Shown here: piece by piece, positions 51,212 to 60,406 of the stretch | How the letters are laid out: the number at the start of each line of letters is the position of its first letter | How positions within the stretch are numbered: the stretch's first letter is position 1 | Assembly: GCA_902783375.1 (NCBI GenBank) | Contig: CACZQN010000022.1 | Span: 1 to 61,105 of the forward strand | Direction: 5' to 3' | From: an uncultured Lachnospiraceae bacterium | Lineage (GTDB): Bacteria > Bacillota > Clostridia > Lachnospirales > Lachnospiraceae | Length of the DNA stretch: 61,105 nucleotides | Made by a program: the position numbers and the translations under genes | The notes under the pieces: model-generated | Seen by the model: only the letters and a program-made list of their open reading frames with translations | What the model was told of the DNA's origin: nothing | Database searches by the model: none

Positions 51212-52612
51212 ATGGCGAAGGATACGTTTCGCGGCGGCGTGCATCCGAAGGACAAGAAGGAACTCTCGAGAGATGTGCCGTTTGTGGACTATGACGCGAA
51301 GGGGGATATGATCTTCCCGCTTGCGCAGCATATCGGCAAACCGGCAAAAGCTGTCGTGAAGAAGAATGATCCGGTTCTGGCCGGGCAGATCATCGGGGAG
51401 GCAGACGGCTTTGTCTCTGCCAACGTGATCTGTTCCTGTTCCGGTAAGGTAAAGGCAGTTGAGAAGCGCCGCACGATCTCCGGTGAGATGCTGGAGTGCG
51501 TCGTGGTGGAGAACGATGGCCTTTTCACGGAAGTGGAAGGCATCGGTGTGAAGCGGGATGTGAAGAACATCACGAAGGAGGAGATCCTTGCGGAAGTGAA
51601 GAAGGCCGGCATCGTCGGTCTTGGCGGCGCGGGATTCCCGACACATGTAAAACTGGCACCGAAGGATCCGGCTGCGATCAAATATGTCATTGTGAATGGT
51701 GCAGAGTGTGAACCGTACATCACCTGCAACGACCAGCTGATGCGGACAAAGGCTGCCGAGATCATCGATGGTCTGGAGTTGACGCTGCAGTTGTTTCCGA
51801 ATGCGGTCGGCGTGATCGGCATCGAGAAGAATAAGCCGGAGGCAATCTCAGCGATGGCCTCTGCGGCAGAGGGACATGAAAAGATCAGTGTCCTGCCGCT
51901 GAAGACCAAGTACCCGCAGGGTGGTGAGCGGAGCCTGATCCGGGTCATTGCCGGGGTGGATTTCCCTGGAAATAAGCTGCCGGCGGATGTCGGCTGTATT
52001 GTGGATAATGTCTGGACGATCTATGCGATCGGCAGGGCGATCATCTATGGAGAACCGCTTTTTAAGCATGGCCTGACGGTGACCGGTGAAGCTGTGAAGA
52101 ATCCATCGAACTTCATCGTCCGGGACGGCACGCTGTTCCGGGAGCTGGTGGAAGCAGCGGGTGGTGTCAAAGAGGGCGTGGAACTGAAAAAAGTGCTCTC
52201 CGGCGGTCCGATGATGGGCTTTGCGGCGGCATCTCTCGATGTGCCGACCGTGAAGACGACGAATGCGATCACGCTGCTGGATACCGACCCAGTGGAGGCT
52301 GCGGGGCTGCAGCAGACACCTTGCCTTCGCTGCGGGCGCTGCTCGACGGTCTGCCCGATGGGGCTTGTCCCATCCCTGATGGCGATGGCTGCGGAATTTA
52401 AGGACATGGAGCGCTACGAGAAGAAGCTCTACGGCATGGACTGCATTGCCTGCGGTTCCTGTACCTATATCTGCCCGGCAAAGCGCCCGCTGACCCAGAC
52501 CTTCAAGCAGACGAAGGCAGAGATTCTTGCGGAGCGCCGTGCGGCAGCGGCAAAAGCACAGGCTGAAGCGGCTAAGGCAGAAGCGGCAAAGGCTGCAGGA
52601 GGTGCAAAATGA
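51212..52612 (+). CDS. rnfC: Rnf complex subunit C
   Basis: NADH-side subunit of the ferredoxin:NAD oxidoreductase that pumps Na+ or H+. 466 residues. FMN/NAD-binding core (GLGGAGFPTHVKL, VNGAECEPYIT) and two 4Fe-4S motifs near the C-terminus (CLRCGRCSTVCP, CIACGSCTYICP), then an Ala/Lys/Glu-rich tail. The ATG at 51212 follows GGAGG. First gene of the operon; its end overlaps the next gene by four bases. Confidence 0.96.
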   Translation: MAKDTFRGGVHPKDKKELSRDVPFVDYDAKGDMIFPLAQHIGKPAKAVVKKNDPVLAGQIIGEADGFVSANVICSCSGKVKAVEKRRTISGEMLECVVVENDGLFTEVEGIGVKRDVKNITKEEILAEVKKAGIVGLGGAGFPTHVKLAPKDPAAIKYVIVNGAECEPYITCNDQLMRTKAAEIIDGLELTLQLFPNAVGVIGIEKNKPEAISAMASAAEGHEKISVLPLKTKYPQGGERSLIRVIAGVDFPGNKLPADVGCIVDNVWTIYAIGRAIIYGEPLFKHGLTVTGEAVKNPSNFIVRDGTLFRELVEAAGGVKEGVELKKVLSGGPMMGFAAASLDVPTVKTTNAITLLDTDPVEAAGLQQTPCLRCGRCSTVCPMGLVPSLMAMAAEFKDMERYEKKLYGMDCIACGSCTYICPAKRPLTQTFKQTKAEILAERRAAAAKAQAEAAKAEAAKAAGGAK

Positions 52613-54186
52613 ATAACATGATCAATATCTCTGCAAGCCCGCATACAAGAGACAGCTGGACGACACAGAAGATCATGTTCACGGTCGTGCTGACCCTGAT
52701 GCCGGCGACGATCATGGGCGTCATCTTCCACGGAATCCATGCGCTCTGGGTCATCCTCGCATCGGTGATCGCAGCTGTGGGCACGGAATTTGTCTTCGAT
52801 AAGATCTGCAAAAAGAAGGACACCTGGACGGACGGCAGTGCCATTGTCACGGGACTTCTTCTTGCTTTGTCTCTCCCGGGAAATGTTCCGCTTTATCTTC
52901 CGATCCTCGGTTCGATCTTTGCGATCCTGGTCGTGAAGTGCTTCTTCGGCGGTCTCGGAAAGAACTTTATCAACCCGGCGCTTGCCGGACGCTGCTTCCT
53001 GCTGATCTCTTTCAGCATGACGGCAACGACATACATCTATGACGGCGTTTCGACAGCAACCCCGCTGGCAGTCCTGAAGGCCGGCGATGCGGTGAATGTC
53101 ACCCGGATGTTCCTCGGTGACACCAGCGGCGTCATCGGTACGTCGGTTGTGGCACTGCTTGCCGGCGGTCTGGTGCTCTGGGCACTGGATCTGATCCACG
53201 GAGAGATCTGCTTCTCGGTCATCATCGGATTTACCCTGTTCATGGGTATCTTCGGCGGCCAGGGCTTTGATCCGAAATTCCTGCTTGCACATCTGTGCGG
53301 CGGTGGTGTGATCATGGGCGCCTTTTTCATGGCAACCGACTATACAACTTCGCCGATCAGCAAGCTCGGTCAGATGACCTACGGCTGTATCATCGGCGTG
53401 CTGGGCGGTCTCTTCCGCTGCTTTGGCGGTGCTGCGGACTCCTTCAGTTATGCAATCGTCATCGGCAATCTGCTGACTCCGCTGATCGACACCTATGTGG
53501 TGCCGACGCCATTTGCCTACAGAAAAGAGATGATCGCGCTCCAGAACGGTGAGCCGAAGAAATCTCTGAAAGAAAGAATTCCGAAGCCGGTCGTGGTGCT
53601 GGCGGTGATTACCCTGGTTGCCGGTGTGGCCCTCTCCGGTGTGTACACATTGACCAAGGATACAATCGACGAGCAGAAGAGAGCACAGGCTGCTGCATCC
53701 TATCTGGAAGTCGTACCGTCTGCGGAAGCGATTGTAACGGATGAGACGCTTGACCAGGCGATCGCTGATCTTGGCGGCCAGGTCTATGGCTCCGGCTACG
53801 GAAGAGCATTTATCAAAGAAGCGGTCGTCGGAAAAGATACTGCCGGCAATACAGTCGGATACGCTGTCAGCGTCCAGAGCATGGACGGCTATGATGGCGG
53901 TGTGACCATCTCCCTCGGCCTTGATCTTGAGGGAAGAGTGACAGGCATCGCATTTACAGAACTGCATGAGACACCTGGTATGGGTATGCTCTGCGGTGAT
54001 CCGGAATTCAAGGATCAGTTCGTTGGAAGATTTGTCGATGCATTCACGCTGAACAAGTCCGGCGGAGGAACGAGTGAAGAGGAGATCAATTCGGTTTCCG
54101 GTGCTTCCACCACATCCGGCGCAGTTGTGAACGCGGTGAATGCGGGCCTTGACTTCTTTAACAATCATATGAAGGGAGGAAACTGA
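52609..54186 (+). CDS. Fused Rnf subunits D and G
   Basis: 525 residues in one uninterrupted frame. Residues 1 to about 312 are RnfD (multi-helix membrane protein, ALSLPGNVPLYLPILGS, STATPLA where the covalent FMN Thr is expected, FFMATDYTTSP). Residues about 325-525 are RnfG (one transmembrane helix, then a flavin domain with LHETPGMG and NSVSGASTTSGAVV, a flavinylation site with Ser in place of the usual Thr). The two are normally separate genes. The start overlaps rnfC; rnfE starts one base after the stop. Confidence 0.93.
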   Translation: MNNMINISASPHTRDSWTTQKIMFTVVLTLMPATIMGVIFHGIHALWVILASVIAAVGTEFVFDKICKKKDTWTDGSAIVTGLLLALSLPGNVPLYLPILGSIFAILVVKCFFGGLGKNFINPALAGRCFLLISFSMTATTYIYDGVSTATPLAVLKAGDAVNVTRMFLGDTSGVIGTSVVALLAGGLVLWALDLIHGEICFSVIIGFTLFMGIFGGQGFDPKFLLAHLCGGGVIMGAFFMATDYTTSPISKLGQMTYGCIIGVLGGLFRCFGGAADSFSYAIVIGNLLTPLIDTYVVPTPFAYRKEMIALQNGEPKKSLKERIPKPVVVLAVITLVAGVALSGVYTLTKDTIDEQKRAQAAASYLEVVPSAEAIVTDETLDQAIADLGGQVYGSGYGRAFIKEAVVGKDTAGNTVGYAVSVQSMDGYDGGVTISLGLDLEGRVTGIAFTELHETPGMGMLCGDPEFKDQFVGRFVDAFTLNKSGGGTSEEEINSVSGASTTSGAVVNAVNAGLDFFNNHMKGGN

Positions 54187-54187
54187 G

Positions 54188-54874
54188 ATGAATAAATACG
54201 TAGAACGGATTTATAACGGTATCATCAAAGAGAATCCGGTTCTGATCCTGATGCTCGGCATGTGTCCGGCACTCGCAGTTTCGACCCGGGCGACCAACGG
54301 CATCGGCATGGGCCTTTCGACCACGGCTGTCCTGATTCTCTCGAACCTGGTTATCTCCCTGCTCCGGAAAGCGATTCCGGATGACGTCCGACTTCCTTCG
54401 TACATCGTCATCGTGGCGTCCCTCGTCACCGTGACGGAGCTGCTGATCGAAGCCTATCTGCCGGCCGTCTACACGGCGCTCGGCATCTACATTCCGCTGA
54501 TCGTCGTCAACTGTATCATCCTCGGCCGTGCGGAAGCATATGCGAATAAATCGACACCGGTCCTGGCCATGATGGATGGTCTTGGCATGGGCATCGGTTT
54601 CACAATTGCGCTGACAGTTGCAGGTCTCATCCGTGAGTTCCTCGGCAGCGGGACCGCATTCGGATTCCAGGTTCTGCCGGAATCAATCGAACCGATCGGT
54701 ATCTTCATCCAGCCGCCAGGAGCCTTCATGGTCTTTGCGGTCATCATCATGGTCATGAATGCCCTCGGCATCAAGTCCAGACAGAAGAAACTCGTTGAGG
54801 GATGTGACGGCTGCTGCGCAGGCTGTTCTCTTGCCTGCAACAAGCCTGAGAAGAAGAAGGAGGCAGCACAATGA
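54188..54874 (+). CDS. rnfE: Rnf complex subunit E
   Basis: Integral membrane subunit of the Rnf complex. 228 residues with about six transmembrane helices. Typical are NPVLILMLGMCPALAVS and the segment LGIYIPLIVVNCIILGRAEA, whose Cys helps bind the intramembrane iron-sulfur centre shared with RnfA. The soluble C-terminal tail contains CDGCCAGCSLAC, which is not part of the usual subunit and could bind metal. The end overlaps rnfA by four bases. Confidence 0.95.
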   Translation: MNKYVERIYNGIIKENPVLILMLGMCPALAVSTRATNGIGMGLSTTAVLILSNLVISLLRKAIPDDVRLPSYIVIVASLVTVTELLIEAYLPAVYTALGIYIPLIVVNCIILGRAEAYANKSTPVLAMMDGLGMGIGFTIALTVAGLIREFLGSGTAFGFQVLPESIEPIGIFIQPPGAFMVFAVIIMVMNALGIKSRQKKLVEGCDGCCAGCSLACNKPEKKKEAAQ

Positions 54875-55452
54875 ATAACAACCTGATCCTGATCATTGTC
54901 ACCTGCGCCCTGATCAACAATGTCGTGCTGAACCAGTTCCTCGGCATCTGTTCCTTCCTCGGCGTTTCGAAGCAGATGAAGGCATCCGCAAGCCTTGGCG
55001 GCGCGGTGATCTTCGTCATCACGGTCGCATCGGCCGTGGCGAATATCCTCTACAATGTATTCCTTGAGCCGCTGGGCATCGACTACATGAAGACCATCGT
55101 CTTCATCCTGGTCATCGCAGCGCTCGTCCAGATCGTGGAGATGTTCCTCAAGAAGACATCTCCTGCGGTCTATAAGGCACTCGGTATCTACCTCCCGCTG
55201 ATCACCACCAACTGTGCGGTGCTCGGTGTGGCCCTGACCAATGTCCAGAACGACTACAATTTCATCGGGAGTGTTCTGGCAGGCTTCGGTACCGGCGTCG
55301 GCTACACGATCGCGATCGTCCTGCTGGCGGGCATCCGCAGCCGGATCAATGAGAGCGATCTTCCGGCCCCGCTGCGCGGCGCACCGATCGTCCTGATCAG
55401 TGCAGCACTGATGTCGATCGCATTCATGGGCTTCTCGGGACTGTCGTTCTGA
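54871..55452 (+). CDS. rnfA: Rnf complex subunit A
   Basis: Integral membrane partner of RnfE. 193 residues, six transmembrane helices, with NNVVLNQFLGICSFLGVSKQ near the N-terminus and LGIYLPLITTNCAVLGVAL in the middle. Both carry the conserved Cys that binds the shared iron centre. ATGA overlap with rnfE. Confidence 0.96.
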   Translation: MNNNLILIIVTCALINNVVLNQFLGICSFLGVSKQMKASASLGGAVIFVITVASAVANILYNVFLEPLGIDYMKTIVFILVIAALVQIVEMFLKKTSPAVYKALGIYLPLITTNCAVLGVALTNVQNDYNFIGSVLAGFGTGVGYTIAIVLLAGIRSRINESDLPAPLRGAPIVLISAALMSIAFMGFSGLSF

Positions 55453-55470
55453 TCAACTAGGAGGTATGTG

Positions 55471-56271
55471 ATGCAGGGAATACTTGTAACAACACTTTTG
55501 ATTACGGTGATCGGCATCATCGTCGGCGCTGGACTGGTGTTCGCGTCGAAGAAGTTCTATGTGCCGGTCGATGAGCGGGAGGCGGAGGTGCGTGCTGTCC
55601 TTCCGGGAAATAACTGTGGTGCCTGCGGCTATGCAGGCTGTGATGCCCTGGCGGCTGCCATTGCTGCCGGGGACGCTCCGGTGAACGCCTGCCCCGTCGG
55701 CGGCGGCCCGGTAGCGGAGAAGGTCGGCGCGATCATGGGCGTCGAGGCAGAGGTCGGCGAGCGGAATGTCGCATTTGTCCGCTGCAAAGGCTCCTGCGAT
55801 GTGACGAAGAACCAGGGCAACTATGTCGGAATCAAGGACTGCAGAAGTGCGGTTCTTGCAGGCCTCAGCCTGACCGACTGCAACTTCGGCTGTGTGGGCC
55901 TCGGCTCCTGTGAGCAGGTCTGCCCGGAGGACGCCATTCATGTGATCAATGGCGTAGCGGTTGTTAACGAAGGCAGATGTGTGAGTTGCGGCCTCTGCAT
56001 GAAGGCCTGCCCGAAAGGCCTGATCGAACTCAAGCCGATCAGTAAGAAGGTTGCAGTTCAGTGTCGGAACCAGGACCGTGGTCCGATCGTAAAGCAGGTC
56101 TGCCAGGCCGGCTGCATCGGCTGCACCCTCTGTACCCGTCAGTGCGAATTCGATGCAATTCACATGAATGGCAACGTCGCGGAGATTGATTATACAAAGT
56201 GCACGCAGTGCGGCAAATGCGCCGAGAAATGCCCGGCGAAGGTGATTACGCTGCCGGTAAAGGAGGCATAA
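55471..56271 (+). CDS. rnfB: Rnf complex subunit B
   Basis: Ferredoxin-side subunit. 266 residues. One N-terminal transmembrane helix, then an Fe-S domain (NNCGACGYAGCDALA) and several ferredoxin motifs: CVGLGSCEQVCP, CVSCGLCMKACP, CIGCTLCTRQC, CTQCGKCAEKCP. The ATG at 55471 was chosen over the GTG just before it, since GGAGG is 6 bases upstream. Last gene of the operon. No terminator is visible before the metzincin gene, which follows at once. Confidence 0.95.
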   Translation: MQGILVTTLLITVIGIIVGAGLVFASKKFYVPVDEREAEVRAVLPGNNCGACGYAGCDALAAAIAAGDAPVNACPVGGGPVAEKVGAIMGVEAEVGERNVAFVRCKGSCDVTKNQGNYVGIKDCRSAVLAGLSLTDCNFGCVGLGSCEQVCPEDAIHVINGVAVVNEGRCVSCGLCMKACPKGLIELKPISKKVAVQCRNQDRGPIVKQVCQAGCIGCTLCTRQCEFDAIHMNGNVAEIDYTKCTQCGKCAEKCPAKVITLPVKEA

Positions 56272-56273
56272 CA

Positions 56274-56930
56274 ATGTCTTGTGGTAGATTGCGTAAAATC
56301 AGTTATATCGTTGCCCTTTTATTGCTTATGAATTCAGTGCGTGTTGATGCACATGAGATATTTTACTGGAATGGAACTGGAATATGTCTTCGATGGTATT
56401 ACACGACGAATAATGTTGCACAGTTAAAGACGAATGATGACTATTTGTCATTTCCATATTCTTCAAATTATAGTGCTGCAATTGGAGCTTGGCCAGGAAC
56501 AACTGCATATGTAAATATGACGGATTCCTATCAAAATAGTTCAAATGTCGATTTTGCTTCTGCAACTATTAGTTATTGGCAACAACGGTATCCTGACAAT
56601 TATCTTGATGTACTTGGTGTTTGTGACATTACATCTTCTGATAATTTGGCAATTACTACTCCTGAAACAGCATTACAGTCATCAAAAAAGATCAAATATG
56701 CAGGCATTTACTTGACCCCCTATTATGAACAAGCCTTCTATGGAGATGCTACCAGCATAAGATTTGTAATGGTTCATGAACTAGGACATGCACTTGGCCT
56801 GGGACACTCTAACGGAACTTATTACCCTACAAATGCCCCGTCTGTAATGAGAACAGGAGGGGTTGAAACCTATTATTTACCTCAAACACACGATATCACG
56901 GATATTACGAATAAGTATAATATCCCATAA
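56274..56930 (+). CDS. Secreted matrixin-like metalloprotease
   Basis: 218 residues. Signal peptide (about 1-26, ending VDA), then a catalytic domain with the metzincin zinc motif HELGHALGLGHS and a Met-turn in SVMRTGG. The composition is clearly more AT-rich than the flanking rnf and nrf genes, and it starts 3 bases after the rnfB stop using AGGAGG. No propeptide cysteine switch is evident. A secreted protease is likely; target unknown. Confidence 0.82.
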   Translation: MSCGRLRKISYIVALLLLMNSVRVDAHEIFYWNGTGICLRWYYTTNNVAQLKTNDDYLSFPYSSNYSAAIGAWPGTTAYVNMTDSYQNSSNVDFASATISYWQQRYPDNYLDVLGVCDITSSDNLAITTPETALQSSKKIKYAGIYLTPYYEQAFYGDATSIRFVMVHELGHALGLGHSNGTYYPTNAPSVMRTGGVETYYLPQTHDITDITNKYNIP

Positions 56931-56960
56931 GTATTTGCAAGAATGACAAGGAGCATTAAT

Positions 56961-57608
56961 ATGAAGAAAAAAAGGCCATCTGTTTTGGTGATGCTTATAC
57001 TACTTGTCTGCATAATCGGTCTCTTGTTAACGCGTAACATTCAAGGTATACACTCGCTGCCGCAGGATGAGATAGAAAGGTTACGTCAGGCATATCCTGT
57101 TTATGGGGATCATTATCCTGAGGGGATCTTAATGAAAGAATCTACTCTGGAGCAGGTACTCGGAAGAGTGGATACGATAGTTTACGGGGAGATCCTGGGA
57201 ACTGCTCAAATATATTATCGAGATATTTCAACTGGTTATGAAACGCTCGATAAAAAAAGAGAAGATGTCGGGTTGTCTAATACTTATAAGTTCTATGAGT
57301 ATGAGGTGTCAATTATTGAAGATATTCGCGGTGAATTAAAGAAAGGTGATAAAATCACAATTACTTCAAATTATGATTTTTGGGATTATCATCCCCATTT
57401 TGACAACGGAGCGCGAGTGATTCTTCCTATCACTTTCTTGAATCAGAATGAAACCAGATATGGTTCTTCATTAACAGGTACTTATTATGTTACCGAAGAC
57501 GGATATGTACTTTCTGCCTATCATGAGGAAAGGTTGTCAGAGAAAATGCTTACTGGCATGAAAGTAGATCAGGCTTTTGATTGGTTTCGAACGATGCTGA
57601 TACATTAA
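56961..57608 (+). CDS. Membrane-anchored exported protein, unknown
   Basis: 215 residues. Basic N-terminus and one hydrophobic segment (about 8-26), then a soluble extracytoplasmic domain with a beta-rich pattern (VDTIVYGEILGTAQ, EVSIIEDIRGELKKGDKITI). This resembles the small OB-like exported domains often seen in Firmicutes, but I cannot name it. The ATG at 56961 follows AAGGAG. AT-rich like the metzincin and probably co-transcribed with it. Confidence 0.7.
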   Translation: MKKKRPSVLVMLILLVCIIGLLLTRNIQGIHSLPQDEIERLRQAYPVYGDHYPEGILMKESTLEQVLGRVDTIVYGEILGTAQIYYRDISTGYETLDKKREDVGLSNTYKFYEYEVSIIEDIRGELKKGDKITITSNYDFWDYHPHFDNGARVILPITFLNQNETRYGSSLTGTYYVTEDGYVLSAYHEERLSEKMLTGMKVDQAFDWFRTMLIH

Positions 57609-57624
57609 TTACCACGTGTAACTA

Positions 57625-57647
57625 TGTGATCGGTATCATTGTTGACA
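57625..57647 (+). promoter_or_regulatory. Possible Crp/Fnr-type site and -35 box before nrfA
   Basis: TGTGAT-CGGT-ATCATT is an imperfect palindrome like Crp/Fnr sites, followed by TTGACA at 57642-57647. No clear -10 box is seen. Weak evidence. Confidence 0.3.
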
Positions 57648-57696
57648 CAAGATTTGTAATGGTCAGCATAAATATGGACCAAGAACAAGGAGAAAA

Positions 57697-58977
57697 ATGG
57701 ATACAAAAAGAAACTTAAAACTGATCATCGGTGCGATCATCGTGTTGCTCTCGATCGTATTTGCAGGGGGAATCTTCGGCGGAGATCTGATGTACCACCT
57801 GAAGAACCGCGGTGATCTCGGCCCGCTGACGCGGAATAACATCGAGTACATCTACGCAGAAGCACCGGTGCCTACATCAAAGGATGGAACGATCAACGCA
57901 AAGGACTGGTCTGCCGTCTATCCGGAGATCGTCATGACGATGGGACAGAACAGCGAGAATACCTATGTGACCAGTTATCTGGAGGAGGATCCATACCTCG
58001 TGAATATCTATGAGGGATATGGATTTGCAAAGGACTATGGCAGTGCGAGAGGACATGAATATACCCTCGAGGATGTGGCAGCCACGGAGCGCCCGCATCC
58101 GATGGCGAACTGTCTGACCTGTAAAACCCCGAACTTTGCAAAACTGGTGAATGACCTTGGCGTCAGTGTCTATACTATGGACTTCGACGAAGTCATGGGT
58201 ATGATGGAAGAGAACGTCAGCTGTTACACCTGTCATGGCAATGATGCGGGGAACGCAGGTGTGATCACCATCACGCACTCCTATGTGACAAAGGCGCTCG
58301 GGGATCAGATGAATACCATCGATCCGGCAACCTTGTCCTGCGGGCAGTGCCACATCGAGTATTATTTCACTCCGGAAGACAAGGAAACCATGATGCCGTA
58401 CCACAGTGTCGCTGAGATGACACCGGAGGCAATTCTTGCTTACTATGATTCCTTTGATTTCGCGGACTGGACACAGGAGAGCACCGGTACCCGGATGCTG
58501 AAGGCGCAGCACCCGGAGATGGAGACCTTCCTTCAGGGAAAGCATGCCGCACTCCTGAACTGTGCGGACTGCCATATGCCGATCGAGATGACGGAAGAGG
58601 GCAAGGTTTATCACAGCCACTACCTTGTTTCTCCTCTTGAAAATGAGACGCTTCTGGCAAACTGTGCGACCTGCCATGAAGATACCGATATGGTGAGCAT
58701 GGTGCGCAACATCCAGGGCCGTATCACTGCCCGCGAGACAGAAGTCGGCAACAAGCTCTCGGATTTCAAGAATGCACTCGCCGCCGCTGTCCTGCAGGGC
58801 AAGATGAGTGAGGAGGACCTGGAACCGATCCGGAAGCTGCACCGTGAGGCACAGTGGTTCTTTGACTTCTGCTATGTCGAGAACTCTGAGGGTGCACACA
58901 ACTCGGATCTTTCCAACCACTGTCTGGATGTGGCAGAAGAAAAGATCGCAGAAGGAATGCGGCTGCTCGGACAGTAA
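57697..58977 (+). CDS. nrfA: Pentaheme cytochrome c nitrite reductase
   Basis: Six-electron reduction of nitrite to ammonium. 426 residues with an N-terminal transmembrane anchor (about 9-28). Five heme sites: CLTCK (the Lys-ligated active-site heme diagnostic of NrfA), CYTCH, CGQCH, CADCH and CATCH. GYGFAKDYGSARGHEY and QGKHAALLNC fit the active-site surroundings. No nrfH is next to it, so electrons must come another way. The downstream ResB/CcsA pair attaches heme c. GGAGAAAA precedes the ATG. Confidence 0.94.
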   Translation: MDTKRNLKLIIGAIIVLLSIVFAGGIFGGDLMYHLKNRGDLGPLTRNNIEYIYAEAPVPTSKDGTINAKDWSAVYPEIVMTMGQNSENTYVTSYLEEDPYLVNIYEGYGFAKDYGSARGHEYTLEDVAATERPHPMANCLTCKTPNFAKLVNDLGVSVYTMDFDEVMGMMEENVSCYTCHGNDAGNAGVITITHSYVTKALGDQMNTIDPATLSCGQCHIEYYFTPEDKETMMPYHSVAEMTPEAILAYYDSFDFADWTQESTGTRMLKAQHPEMETFLQGKHAALLNCADCHMPIEMTEEGKVYHSHYLVSPLENETLLANCATCHEDTDMVSMVRNIQGRITARETEVGNKLSDFKNALAAAVLQGKMSEEDLEPIRKLHREAQWFFDFCYVENSEGAHNSDLSNHCLDVAEEKIAEGMRLLGQ

Positions 58978-59039
58978 AGTGACATGCGGACGGAATGTCC
59001 GGGAATGGGTTCTTGTACAAGTGTTAAGAGTGTAAACAG

Positions 59040-59081
59040 GTATGACCATGCTGCATGCTGCAGAGCATGGTCATACTTTTT
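59040..59081 (+). terminator. Terminator or attenuator between nrfA and resB
   Basis: 13-bp perfect stem GTATGACCATGCT/AGCATGGTCATAC with an 11-base loop and five T residues, ending 20 bases before the resB start. It would stop nrfA transcripts or limit expression of the cytochrome assembly genes. Confidence 0.88.
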
Positions 59082-59101
59082 ACAGAGAGACTTTTGGTAT
59101 C

Positions 59102-60406
59102 ATGAAGAAAATCTGGAAATTTTTATCTTCCATGCAGTTTGCAATCATTCTGCTGCTGGTTCTGGCAGCGACCTGTGCTGCAGGGAGCTTTATCTCACAG
59201 GGTCAGACGTATGACTGGTATGCCCAGGTCTACGGGGAGAGATGGGCGGCTGCGATCATTGCACTTCATCTCGATGATGCTTATCACAGCTGGTGGTTCC
59301 TCCTGATCAATGCGTTCCTCTGTCTGAATCTGCTGTTCTGCAATCTGGTGCGCCTGCCGCAGCTGATCCGGCGCTATCAAGCCGCCGGGAAGGTGCCGGA
59401 GGGGGAAGTCGGAGCCGGCGCGCAGGCAGGGATTCTGCATGCTGAGATTCAGGATCCCGGGCGGTTCTTCGCGGCACTGCATATGCCTGCGCCGAAGGAT
59501 GAGGGCGCTGTCCTGTTCGCACAGAAGAACCGGATCGGTCTCTGGGGCGCGTGGGTCTGCCACCTCGGCATTCTTCTGCTGATCCTCGGCTTCAGCCTGG
59601 GACAGGCGACAAAAAAGGAATATGTCGTCTATGGTGTCCCGGGACAGACGAAGACCATCGGGGACACGGGTCTGGCACTGACAATCGATGATTTCCTGGT
59701 GGATCTCCGGGAGGACGAGACGGTGAGCCAGTACACGGCGAAGATCACGGTCTACGATGTTTCCGGGACGAACGGCAGAAAAACCAGTCGGAGTGCTGAG
59801 ATCTCGGTAAATCATCCGGCAGATCTGTTCGGACTGCGGTTCTACCAGAATTCCACCGGCTGGGCTGCGAGGATGCATATCACAAAGGATGGAAATGACC
59901 TGCAGGATGCGGTGATCTGTGCGGGGGAGTACCTTCCGGTTGAGGAACTGCCGGAACTGGTCATCTATTTCAATGCATTTTACCCGGATCTGATCATGAC
60001 GGACAGTGGTCCGCAGACTGTGAGCAGTCAGCCTGTCAACCCGGGGTACCTGTACTCGGTCTACTACCAGGGGAAGATCCTGGGGATGAATGTCCTGCAT
60101 GCGGATGAGGAGCTGAAGGTGGATGACTATGTGATCACCTTCTCGGAGCCGCAGAATTATACGCTGATCCAGGTGAAGAAGGATTCCTTCACGTGGCTTG
60201 CCTTCCTCGGCGGCATTGTGACGATGCTGGGGCTGGTCCTGGCCTTCTATCTGCTGCCGGCAAGGGCCTGGGTAATCTGCGGGGAAGATGGCCGGTATAC
60301 AGCGTACGGCGAGAGCCGGAAGGGCGGCGCGATCTTCCGGGATCAGTTCTTTGAGGCGGCGAAGGCCGGTGGTATGATGGAAGTGGGAGATGAGAGACAT
60401 GAATGA
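59102..60406 (+). CDS. resB: Cytochrome c biogenesis protein ResB
   Basis: System II heme-handling membrane protein (434 residues). N-terminal KKIWKFLSSMQFAIILLLVLA and several transmembrane helices, a large extracytoplasmic domain (about 190-365), and a final helix at about 375-395. The family segment VNHPADLFGLRFYQNS is clear. The ATG at 59102 was chosen; a longer frame from 59042 would start inside the terminator hairpin. The upstream ribosome site is weak (GAGAG). The end overlaps ccsA. Confidence 0.9.
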   Translation: MKKIWKFLSSMQFAIILLLVLAATCAAGSFISQGQTYDWYAQVYGERWAAAIIALHLDDAYHSWWFLLINAFLCLNLLFCNLVRLPQLIRRYQAAGKVPEGEVGAGAQAGILHAEIQDPGRFFAALHMPAPKDEGAVLFAQKNRIGLWGAWVCHLGILLLILGFSLGQATKKEYVVYGVPGQTKTIGDTGLALTIDDFLVDLREDETVSQYTAKITVYDVSGTNGRKTSRSAEISVNHPADLFGLRFYQNSTGWAARMHITKDGNDLQDAVICAGEYLPVEELPELVIYFNAFYPDLIMTDSGPQTVSSQPVNPGYLYSVYYQGKILGMNVLHADEELKVDDYVITFSEPQNYTLIQVKKDSFTWLAFLGGIVTMLGLVLAFYLLPARAWVICGEDGRYTAYGESRKGGAIFRDQFFEAAKAGGMMEVGDERHE

